Assembly: GCA_034180465.1 (NCBI GenBank)
Contig: JAXFOH010000083.1
Coordinates: forward strand, 1 to 16,043
Length of the DNA: 16,043 nt
DNA from: CAKUIA01 sp034180465
Lineage (GTDB): Bacteria > Verrucomicrobiota > Verrucomicrobiia > Opitutales > Intestinicryptomonadaceae
Direction of reading: 5' to 3'
The notes under the pieces are model-generated. The model made no database searches, had not been told where the DNA came from, and saw only the letters and a program-made list of their open reading frames with translations. The translations under genes and the position numbers were made by a program. Shown one piece after another: positions 1 through 6,326 of this stretch. The stretch's first letter is position 1; each line of letters opens with the position of its first letter.

Positions 1-61
1 AGCCTACGTTCACTTCGCAAAAATTTCAAACAGTAAACACAAAGGATATAAAAAAACAGAT

Positions 62-1405
62 ATGAGCGAAAATAATTGCCCTTCGTATATTGCGAACGCA
101 AAACCCAACGCGCAGCAAAACCGCGCGCCCTGGTTTAAAAATACGGCTCCCGCCTATGCGGGAATTTTACTATGGTTTGTTTTTTGGACCATGGTAAGTT
201 CGAACAACCTTGTTAACGGCTTGTTTGTTCCCATCGCCGCCGTTATTACAGGCGCGCTTGTTTGCCACTTTTTCTTTTACCTGTCGGCGGGCATGTTCGG
301 CATGAAAACCGGGCTTCCCCTTGCGGTTATTGGCAGCTCTATTTTCGGCGAAAAAGGCGGCATTGTAATGCCGGGGCTGCTTATGGGCATTTTGCAATTC
401 GGCTGGGTTGCGGTAAACTGCATAGGCGCTTCGGCTATTGCTCCCAACGACTACAAAATTCCATTCATAGTTGTATGGGGCGGCTTGGCAACATTTATTG
501 GCTTAAAGGGCATTAAATATGTTGCGGGCATTTCAACATATCTTCCGCTTGTGCCTTTGGCTATTTTGCTTATCCTTTTGGTGAAGGCGGTTCCAAGTGT
601 TGCCGATTTTAACCCCGCCATATTAAAGGCAAGCCTTGTAAATGCGGCTCCCTCGTGCGACAACAGCACAATATTTATGGCTATTGTTGGCGCATTTGTG
701 GCCTTCTTTGCAACCGCGGGGGCTGCGGGTGTAGATTTCGGCACGGGCTCTAGAAACGCAAAAGACGTTCAAATGGGCGGCTTAGTTGGCGTTGCTGGCA
801 TGATGATATTTACGGCAGTGGCGGCTTTGGTTATAATTGCGGGTGCTTTGGGCAATCCCGAAGTTGCGGCAAAAGTTATTGCGGATAAAGGCGGCACAGC
901 AGGCATTACAGCAACCGATGTAATGGGCGCATTTTTCGGCAAAAACGTTGGCGAATATATGTTCTTGGCGTTGGCGCTGGCTGCGTTTCCCTCGGCGTGT
1001 TTCTCGTCGCTAATTGCGGCAAACTCGTTCAAAACAATGTTGCCTAATATAAACTCTACAATTTCGGTTGCAATAGGCGGATTGGCTGCAATATTGCTTG
1101 CGGTGTTCTTAAGAGAACAACCAGGCGCTATTGTAGACGTTTTAAATATTATAGGCGTAAGCTTTGGCCCAATTTGCGGCGCAATATTTATTGAATACTT
1201 CCTTTGCAAAGGCAAATGGGGAGGCCCCAGAAAAGGCTTTAACTTGGCAGGCTGGCTGGCATGGGCTATAGGCTTTGCGGTTGGCATTTTGCCGAACCTT
1301 GGCGTATGCGAATTGCCCATGCCCCCGGTTATTACATTTGCAATAGGTGCCGTTGTATACCTTGTTGCAATGCTTGCCGGCTTAAAATCGCAAAACGCAA
1401 AATAA
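62..1405 (+). CDS. NCS1-family cytosine/purine permease (CodB-like)
   Basis: Predicted inner-membrane symporter of the nucleobase:cation symporter-1 family, importing cytosine or a related purine or pyrimidine base. The 447-residue length matches the family (CodB is about 420). The protein is almost entirely hydrophobic, with about 12 membrane segments after a polar N-terminal tail of roughly 25 residues. Visible family features are MKTGLP (81-86), GSSIFGEKGG (91-100), QFGWVAV (112-118) and the loop GVDFGTGSRNAKDV (223-236), which resembles the CodB segment ending in FGRNAK. No cytosine deaminase or other nucleobase enzyme lies beside it, so the exact substrate is not supported by context. 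The chosen ATG is preceded by AAAGGA about 15 bases upstream, an unusually long spacing for a ribosome binding site. It is a single-gene unit ending in a bidirectional terminator. Family assignment is firm; substrate is inferred. Confidence 0.85.
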   Translation: MSENNCPSYIANAKPNAQQNRAPWFKNTAPAYAGILLWFVFWTMVSSNNLVNGLFVPIAAVITGALVCHFFFYLSAGMFGMKTGLPLAVIGSSIFGEKGGIVMPGLLMGILQFGWVAVNCIGASAIAPNDYKIPFIVVWGGLATFIGLKGIKYVAGISTYLPLVPLAILLILLVKAVPSVADFNPAILKASLVNAAPSCDNSTIFMAIVGAFVAFFATAGAAGVDFGTGSRNAKDVQMGGLVGVAGMMIFTAVAALVIIAGALGNPEVAAKVIADKGGTAGITATDVMGAFFGKNVGEYMFLALALAAFPSACFSSLIAANSFKTMLPNINSTISVAIGGLAAILLAVFLREQPGAIVDVLNIIGVSFGPICGAIFIEYFLCKGKWGGPRKGFNLAGWLAWAIGFAVGILPNLGVCELPMPPVITFAIGAVVYLVAMLAGLKSQNAK

Positions 1406-1426
1406 TAATATATATTTTGCGCAAAA

Positions 1427-1470
1427 CAAAAAGGTGCTTTGGAAATTCCAAAACACCTTTTTTATTTTTT
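1427..1470. terminator. Bidirectional intrinsic terminator between convergent genes
   Basis: A 14-base-pair arm (AAGGTGCTTTGGAA against TTCCAAAACACCTT, one mismatch) spans 1431-1459. It is flanked by an A-run on the left and a T-run on the right, so it can end transcripts from both the permease gene (+) and the SpoU methyltransferase gene (-), which converge here. Confidence 0.85.
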
Positions 1471-1488
1471 ACTAAGCTAGTTAAACAT

Positions 1489-2298
1489 CTACGCTTTTTT
1501 GGCATCTATGCGGCGTTTTTCGTATAAAGCCAGGGCGGCCGCCACATTCACATTAAGGCTATCGGCCCCACCGTACATTGGAAATTTTATCTTGTCTGAA
1601 CACGCATCTATCCACTCCTGCGGCAGGCCGTCTTTTTCGCTGCCTACAACAACTGCAACGCTTCCCGACAAGTCGGCGTCCCATATAAGTTTCGAAGCCG
1701 TCAACGCCATTGCAAAAGTCTTAACTTTGCGCCCGTTTAGGTACGCAATAATTTCGTCTCTTTTTGCGTTTGCAATTTGCATGCTAAACAACGCCCCTTG
1801 GCTTGCCCTTACAACGGCTGGGTTAAACACGTCTACAACGCTGTCCGACAAAATTACGGCATCGGCCTTAACGGCGTCGGCACTGCGAAGCAATGCGCCC
1901 AAATTGCCGGGTTTTTCTATAGAGTCGGCAACCAAAAACAAAGTCGGGCGGTCTTTATTAAACTCTATGTCCGAAAGCGTTATGCCCCATTGAAGGCTTA
2001 CCCCTATAAGGCCGTCGCAGCCCTCCCGGTTGGAAACCTTTTCGAACGCGCTTTTGCCCAATTCGCAAAGCTCAATTTTGCCTTTAAGGGAATCTAAAAA
2101 CTTTTGGTGCTGGGCACTTTTAAACAAAGACGGGCAAAAATAAACTTCTTCTAGCGGAGCGTTGGCCGCAATGCAGCGTTCAAGCTCGCGCAAACCCTCT
2201 ACCGCAAACCTGCCAAGCTCGCGCCTGCCCGAACGCTCCTGCAGGCTGGCAAGCATTTTAACCCTGGGGTTTTGTCTGCTAACTATAACTTCTTCCAT
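1489..2298 (-). CDS. SpoU/TrmH-family RNA 2'-O-methyltransferase
   Basis: Predicted SAM-dependent enzyme that methylates a ribose 2'-OH in rRNA or tRNA, of the SPOUT trefoil-knot class. The N-terminal part (about 1-105) resembles the SpoU substrate-binding domain, starting with the typical opening SRQNPRVK. The C-terminal knot holds the three family motifs: KPGNLGALLRSA (129-140, with the Asn-Gly-Arg pattern of motif 1), VVGSEKDGLP (217-226, motif 2) and PMYGGADSLNVNVAAALALY (240-259, motif 3). The length of 269 residues is typical for the TsnR/RlmB-like branch. The exact target nucleotide cannot be read from the sequence, so no gene symbol is given. It is divergent from the RumA-type gene across 44 bases and converges on the permease gene. 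A TATAGT -10-like box lies on its strand at 2322-2327, and no clear Shine-Dalgarno sequence precedes the ATG. Confidence 0.9.
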   Translation of the reverse strand: MEEVIVSRQNPRVKMLASLQERSGRRELGRFAVEGLRELERCIAANAPLEEVYFCPSLFKSAQHQKFLDSLKGKIELCELGKSAFEKVSNREGCDGLIGVSLQWGITLSDIEFNKDRPTLFLVADSIEKPGNLGALLRSADAVKADAVILSDSVVDVFNPAVVRASQGALFSMQIANAKRDEIIAYLNGRKVKTFAMALTASKLIWDADLSGSVAVVVGSEKDGLPQEWIDACSDKIKFPMYGGADSLNVNVAAALALYEKRRIDAKKA

Positions 2299-2305
2299 AT
2301 TGATT

Positions 2306-2334
2306 TTGACAATTTTGACTTACTATACGATAAC
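2306..2334 (+). promoter_or_regulatory. Candidate sigma-70-type promoter for the RumA-type gene
   Basis: A perfect -35 box TTGACA (2306-2311) is followed 17 bases later by GATAAC (2329-2334), a 4-of-6 match to TATAAT. The implied start of transcription is within a few bases of the ATG at 2343. The -35 box is part of a tandem ATTTTGAC repeat (2303-2319). The promoter is inferred from sequence only. Confidence 0.4.
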
Positions 2335-2342
2335 ACTTCTTT

Positions 2343-3557
2343 ATGAATAAATCGCAACCCAAAAATTTTGTAGAATTTCCGTTTAAATATAAAGAAGAAA
2401 TTGTCCTCGATATATGCGACGTAAGCAATTTGGGCATAGGGGTGGGCAAAATAAACGACTGGGTTGTTTTTGTTCCCTATGCGCTTATGGGCGAAAAGGT
2501 GAAAGCCTCGGTTTACAGGAACAAAAAAAACTATTCAGAAGCCGACTTAGTCGAAGTGCTAAAGCCTTCGCCCGAAAGAGCACAGCCTTTTTGCAAGCTT
2601 TTTGGCGTATGCGGCGGTTGCCAATACCAGCATTTAACCTATGCCGCCCAGCTAAAACTTAAGCAAAAACAGATTGGCGACTTAATGAAACATATTGCCA
2701 AGCTAGATGTTTTTGTAGAGCCTACACACCCTTCGCCAGAAGTTTTGGGGTATCGTTCGAAACTTACGCCGCACTACAATAAACCCTTAAAAGACGGTTC
2801 TATGCCAGTGGGCTTTATAATGCAGTCGCGCAGGCAAACCTTGGTAGATGTACCCAGTTGCCCCATTGCATCTAAAGCAATAAACGAAGCGTTGCCCCAA
2901 GCCCGCAAAAACATAATAGACAAAGCCAGCAAATTAAAGCGCGGCGGCACTATTCTTTTAAGAGACACCCTTACGGGCGTTGTTAGCGACAACAACGCCG
3001 TTGTAAAGGCAAAAGTGGGCGAATTTACCTACAACTTTGTTGCGGGCGACTTTTTCCAAAACAACCCTTTTATTTTGCCGGAATTTGTTGGCTATATTGT
3101 AAACGAAGCCTTGGGCAACAAATATTTGGTAGACGCCTATTGCGGAGTTGGGCTTTTTGCCATAGCCGCCCATAAGCATTTCGAAAAAGTTGCCGCCATT
3201 GAAATAAGCGAAAAGGCAATTAACTGCGCCGAAGAAAACAAAAAGATAAACAACGCCCTAAACTGCGAATTTACGCTGGGTTCTTCCGAGGAGATTTTCA
3301 AAAACATTGCCTTTAAGGGAAGCGAATCGTCTATGATTATAGACCCGCCCCGAAGCGGCTGCTCGGAGGAATTTTTGCAACAGCTTGTAAACTTTGCGCC
3401 GAAAAAGCTTGTATATGTTTCGTGCGGGCCCGACACACAGGCACGCGACTTAATATACCTGACAGCCAACGGCTACAAGGTAGAAAAAATACAGCCTTTT
3501 GATATGTTCCCACAAACGCGCCATATAGAAAGCGTTGCCACGTTAAGCAGAATTTAG
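2343..3557 (+). CDS. 23S rRNA (uracil-5-)-methyltransferase, RlmD/RumA family
   Basis: SAM-dependent methyltransferase that makes 5-methyluridine in rRNA (RlmD/RlmCD type) or, less likely, tRNA. An N-terminal TRAM RNA-binding domain covers about 12-75. The four iron-sulfur cysteines are present: C84, C90 and C93 in the CX5CGGC pattern, and C173. The Rossmann methyltransferase domain shows the SAM loop DAYCGVGLFAI (264-274), DPPRSG (335-339 region) and the catalytic loop VSCGPDTQARD, with nucleophile C361. The usual Asn after the catalytic cysteine (SCNP) is Gly here. The C-terminal HIES (394-397) supplies the general-base glutamate E396. The 404-residue length is normal. No Shine-Dalgarno sequence is seen before the ATG, and the likely promoter is only a few bases upstream. 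The base specificity (U747 against U1939) cannot be decided here. Confidence 0.9.
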   Translation: MNKSQPKNFVEFPFKYKEEIVLDICDVSNLGIGVGKINDWVVFVPYALMGEKVKASVYRNKKNYSEADLVEVLKPSPERAQPFCKLFGVCGGCQYQHLTYAAQLKLKQKQIGDLMKHIAKLDVFVEPTHPSPEVLGYRSKLTPHYNKPLKDGSMPVGFIMQSRRQTLVDVPSCPIASKAINEALPQARKNIIDKASKLKRGGTILLRDTLTGVVSDNNAVVKAKVGEFTYNFVAGDFFQNNPFILPEFVGYIVNEALGNKYLVDAYCGVGLFAIAAHKHFEKVAAIEISEKAINCAEENKKINNALNCEFTLGSSEEIFKNIAFKGSESSMIIDPPRSGCSEEFLQQLVNFAPKKLVYVSCGPDTQARDLIYLTANGYKVEKIQPFDMFPQTRHIESVATLSRI

Positions 3558-3580
3558 CGCAAAACAAAAAGCTTTTAACA

Positions 3581-3613
3581 AAAAACCTCCCAAAATGGAG
3601 GTTTTTATTTTTT
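3581..3613. terminator. Bidirectional intrinsic terminator between convergent genes
   Basis: A perfect ten-base-pair stem, AAAAACCTCC (3581-3590) with GGAGGTTTTT (3597-3606) around a six-base loop, is followed by a long T-run. It sits between the RumA-type gene and the end of tgt. The A-run on the left makes it usable from both sides. Confidence 0.85.
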
Positions 3614-3643
3614 TCAAAAAAGTTTGCTTTTGCCTTTAAACGT

Positions 3644-4762
3644 CTAGTCTTGCGGCTGGCTCATTCTATAAATTTCGGCTGCTTTCCATTCCTCGAAATC
3701 GCCCCGCTCTATGTGCTTGCGTGCCTTTGACATAAGCTCTTGAAAATAGCAAATATTGTGAATGGAAAGCAGTGTGCAAGCCAGCATTTCGTTGGCGACA
3801 ACCAAGTGCCTTAAATATGCGCGCGAAAACTGTGTTGTATAATTGTTAGACATAGTTTCGTCTATTGGGCGGTTGTCTTGCTTATACTTTGAATTTTTTA
3901 AATTTATAGTGCCAAAGTTTGTAAATGCGCACCCATGCCTTGCCAAACGCGTGGGCATTACGCAGTCGAACATATCGGCCCCAAGTGCAATCATTTCAAG
4001 CAACTGGCGCGGAGTGCCAACTCCCATTACATAGCGGGGCTTGTTTTCGGGCAAATACGGCGTGCAATAGGCAACCTGTTTTAGCATTTCCTCTTCGGGC
4101 TCGCCAACCGAAACGCCGCCAATTGCGTAGCCTGGAAAATCCATCTTTGCAAGCTCCTGCGAGCAATAGGTTCTTATGTCTTCGTAAGTGCCGCCCTGCG
4201 TTATGCCGAACAAAAGCCTGCCGTCGTTCGGGTACGAGCGGTATTCATCTAAACAGCGTTTTGCCCACCGCAAAGTGCGCTCTACCGACTGCTTGCATTC
4301 ACCCTTGGGGCACGGCCACTTTATACATTCGTCCAGCACCATGGAAATATCGGAACCCAATTTGCGCTGAATTTGCACGCACGATTCGGGGCTTAAGAAC
4401 AATTTTGCCCCGTCTATGTGCGACTTAAATTCTATGCCCTTTTCTGTTATTTTACGCAACGACGACAGGCTGAAAACCTGAAAACCGCCGCTGTCGGTAA
4501 GAATGGGCTTGGGCCACTGCATAAAGGAATGCAGGCCTCCCATTTGCTCTACCAAATCGGCGGTGGGTCTAATGTTTAGGTGGTAGGTGTTCGCCAAAAT
4601 TATCTGGGCGTTGCAGTCTAGAACCTGCGCTGGGGTTAACCCCTTGACTGTTGCCTGCGTGCCAACTGGCATAAACACGGGCGTTTGCACAACGCCGTGC
4701 GGCAAAGTAAGTTCGCCCCTGCGCGCCGAAGACTTTTCGCTTTTCTTTAGCAGCTTAAACAT
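3644..4762 (-). CDS. tgt: tRNA-guanine transglycosylase lacking the zinc-site cysteines
   Basis: Exchanges guanine-34 of GUN-anticodon tRNAs for preQ1 in queuosine synthesis. The 372-residue TIM-barrel protein is complete: DSGGFQ (90-95, catalytic D90), base-binding D144 in VLDEC, GGVSVGEP (215-222), and the nucleophile D266 in DMFDCVMPTR (263-272). C146 after D144-E145 matches the cysteine of preQ1-using bacterial enzymes. The odd point is the structural zinc site. Canonical enzymes have CxCxxC before the SRAYLRHL motif; here the aligned residues are M304, N306 and T309, while the histidine ligand H335 and the flanking SRAYLRHL (313-320) are kept. From memory, TGTs of Bacteroidetes also lack these cysteines, so this is probably a natural zinc-less subtype rather than a broken gene. 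It follows purB with a 3-base gap and must be co-transcribed with it. Confidence 0.92.
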   Translation of the reverse strand: MFKLLKKSEKSSARRGELTLPHGVVQTPVFMPVGTQATVKGLTPAQVLDCNAQIILANTYHLNIRPTADLVEQMGGLHSFMQWPKPILTDSGGFQVFSLSSLRKITEKGIEFKSHIDGAKLFLSPESCVQIQRKLGSDISMVLDECIKWPCPKGECKQSVERTLRWAKRCLDEYRSYPNDGRLLFGITQGGTYEDIRTYCSQELAKMDFPGYAIGGVSVGEPEEEMLKQVAYCTPYLPENKPRYVMGVGTPRQLLEMIALGADMFDCVMPTRLARHGCAFTNFGTINLKNSKYKQDNRPIDETMSNNYTTQFSRAYLRHLVVANEMLACTLLSIHNICYFQELMSKARKHIERGDFEEWKAAEIYRMSQPQD

Positions 4763-4765
4763 TGC

Positions 4766-6184
4766 CTACAATATCGGGCTTGGAGCGTAGCTTTTAGCTT
4801 CGGGGAATTTTTCGGCAATTTCGGCAACCCGTTTGCAAAATACGTCGGTTTGCGACTGCGCCATTGCGGTTTTTGCCCTGCCTGCCTTTGCAATTTCAAG
4901 CAATTCGGGCATTGTAAGGGGCATATTTTCGTCGGCCGCCAATCTTTCGAGCAAATCGTTTTTGTGTATTTTGCCCGAACGCAAGTCTTTAGAAACCGCA
5001 ACTGCGTGCGTCTTTATGATTTCGTGGGCATTTTCTCTACCCAGGCCTTTTTTTACGGCATTCATCATAATTGTTGTGGTAAGCAAAAAGGGCAAATATT
5101 TTTCGCATTCGGCCTCTATTACAGCCGCGTTAACCTCCATTTGGTTCAATATGGTGGCAAAGGTTTCAAGCAGGCCGTCTATTGCAAAGAACGACCCTCC
5201 CATCATAACCCTGCGCACAACCGAGCAGGAAACATCGCCCTCGTTCCACTGGTCGCCGCCCAAGGATGCCGCCATTTCCATAAAGCCGCGCAATATAACG
5301 TGAAATCCGTTAAGCCTTTCGCAGCTGCGCGAATTCATTTTATGGGGCATTGCCGAAGAGCCCGTTTGCCCCTTTGCAAATCCTTCGCTTGCAAGTTCGT
5401 GCCCGGCCATAATGCGCAAAGTTTTGGCAAAGCTGCTTGCCCCGCAGCCGATTTGGTATAACGCCGAAACCACTTCGAAATCGAAGGAACGCGGGTATAC
5501 CTGCCCTACGGCGTTAATCGACGCCGACATACCCAAATGCTTGCGTATAAGCTCGTCTAGCTCGGCGACTTTTTCGGTGTCGCCGTCGAACAATGTAAGC
5601 TGGTCTAGCTGCGTGCCAACAGCGCCCTTAATGCCCCTAACGGCGTAGTTGTCGATAGTGTAGTTTAGGCGGTCTAAAGCCTTTAAAATGTCTTCGCCGA
5701 ACATTGCGTAGCGTTTGCCCAATGTTGTAAGCTGGGCAATCACGTTGTGCGTTCTTGCCGAAATTGCCAAGTTTTTATACTTTTCGGCAAGTTGCGCCAA
5801 TTTAACTAGAACGGCAACGGTTTTTATCCTTACCAACTTCATTGCCTTAAAGGCCTGAAGCTGCTCTACGTTTTCGGTAAGGTCGCGGCTTGTCATACCC
5901 TTGTGGATATGCTGGTAGCCCGCCAAATCGCAAAATTCCTCTATGCGCGCCTTTACATCGTGGCGGGTAATGCGCTCGCGGTTGTTTATAGACTCAACAT
6001 CTATGTTATTTTTCACCCTTTCGTAGGCGTCTATGGCCTCCTGCGGAATGTCCAAACCAAGCTGCTTTTGGGCTTTCATAACGGCAATCCAAAGGTCGCG
6101 TTCAAGCAAAATTTTGCCCTCAACGCTCCAGATTGCCTTCATTTCTTTCGAGGCGTATCTTTCGGCTAAAATATCTGGTATCAT
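4766..6184 (-). CDS. purB: Adenylosuccinate lyase
   Basis: Cytosolic fumarase-superfamily homotetramer that acts twice in purine synthesis, splitting fumarate from SAICAR and from adenylosuccinate. The 472-residue protein shows GMTSRDLTE (96-104), the His-containing segment RTHNVIAQLTTLGKR (144-158, H146), RGIKGAVGTQ (183-192) and the mobile signature loop GSSAMPHKMN (275-284), which carries the catalytic serine. The continuation SRSCERLNGF, then GDQWNEGDVSCSVVRRV and the ending YAPSPIL closely resemble PurB of Streptomyces and Mycobacterium as I remember them (GSSAMPHKMNTRSCERVNG), rather than the shorter Bacillus form. It is the first gene of a purB-tgt pair. A TATAAT box lies at 6228-6233 on its strand, without a recognisable -35 box, and no Shine-Dalgarno sequence precedes the ATG. 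Confidence 0.93.
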   Translation of the reverse strand: MIPDILAERYASKEMKAIWSVEGKILLERDLWIAVMKAQKQLGLDIPQEAIDAYERVKNNIDVESINNRERITRHDVKARIEEFCDLAGYQHIHKGMTSRDLTENVEQLQAFKAMKLVRIKTVAVLVKLAQLAEKYKNLAISARTHNVIAQLTTLGKRYAMFGEDILKALDRLNYTIDNYAVRGIKGAVGTQLDQLTLFDGDTEKVAELDELIRKHLGMSASINAVGQVYPRSFDFEVVSALYQIGCGASSFAKTLRIMAGHELASEGFAKGQTGSSAMPHKMNSRSCERLNGFHVILRGFMEMAASLGGDQWNEGDVSCSVVRRVMMGGSFFAIDGLLETFATILNQMEVNAAVIEAECEKYLPFLLTTTIMMNAVKKGLGRENAHEIIKTHAVAVSKDLRSGKIHKNDLLERLAADENMPLTMPELLEIAKAGRAKTAMAQSQTDVFCKRVAEIAEKFPEAKSYAPSPIL

Positions 6185-6227
6185 TGTCTTTTAATCTAGC
6201 AAAAATGAAATGTTTTTGAAGCCTAAA

Positions 6228-6233
6228 ATTATA
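6228..6233 (-). promoter_or_regulatory. Candidate -10 box for purB-tgt
   Basis: TATAAT read on the minus strand, 44 bases ahead of the purB start and just downstream of the ftsH terminator. That terminator makes an own promoter necessary for purB-tgt. No convincing -35 hexamer is seen at 16-18 bases, so the call is tentative. Confidence 0.35.
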
Positions 6234-6256
6234 TTTTTTTGGGAGCGCTTGCCGCA

Positions 6257-6298
6257 CAAAAAAAGTCGGGGCAAAAAAACAAAGGTATGCCCCGACTT
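6257..6298 (-). terminator. Intrinsic terminator of the comEC-tilS-ftsH operon
   Basis: A ten-base-pair GC-rich stem, AAGTCGGGGC (6263-6272) with GCCCCGACTT (6289-6298) around a 16-base loop, is followed on the minus strand by a T-run (A-run 6257-6264 on the plus strand). It lies 29 bases beyond the ftsH stop and ends the four-gene operon before purB. Confidence 0.88.
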
Positions 6299-6326
6299 GT
6301 CTTAATGTTTTTCCTTTTACAAGCAG

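Noticed and set aside
1..61. Possible riboswitch upstream of the nucleobase transporter
   Set aside because: Only 61 bases are visible and no purine-riboswitch core or paired stems can be seen; the region further upstream is outside the window.
769..1320. 183-codon minus-strand frame inside the permease gene
   Set aside because: It is Ala/Pro/Ile-rich, mirrors the hydrophobic coding strand, and has no start context or recognisable domain.
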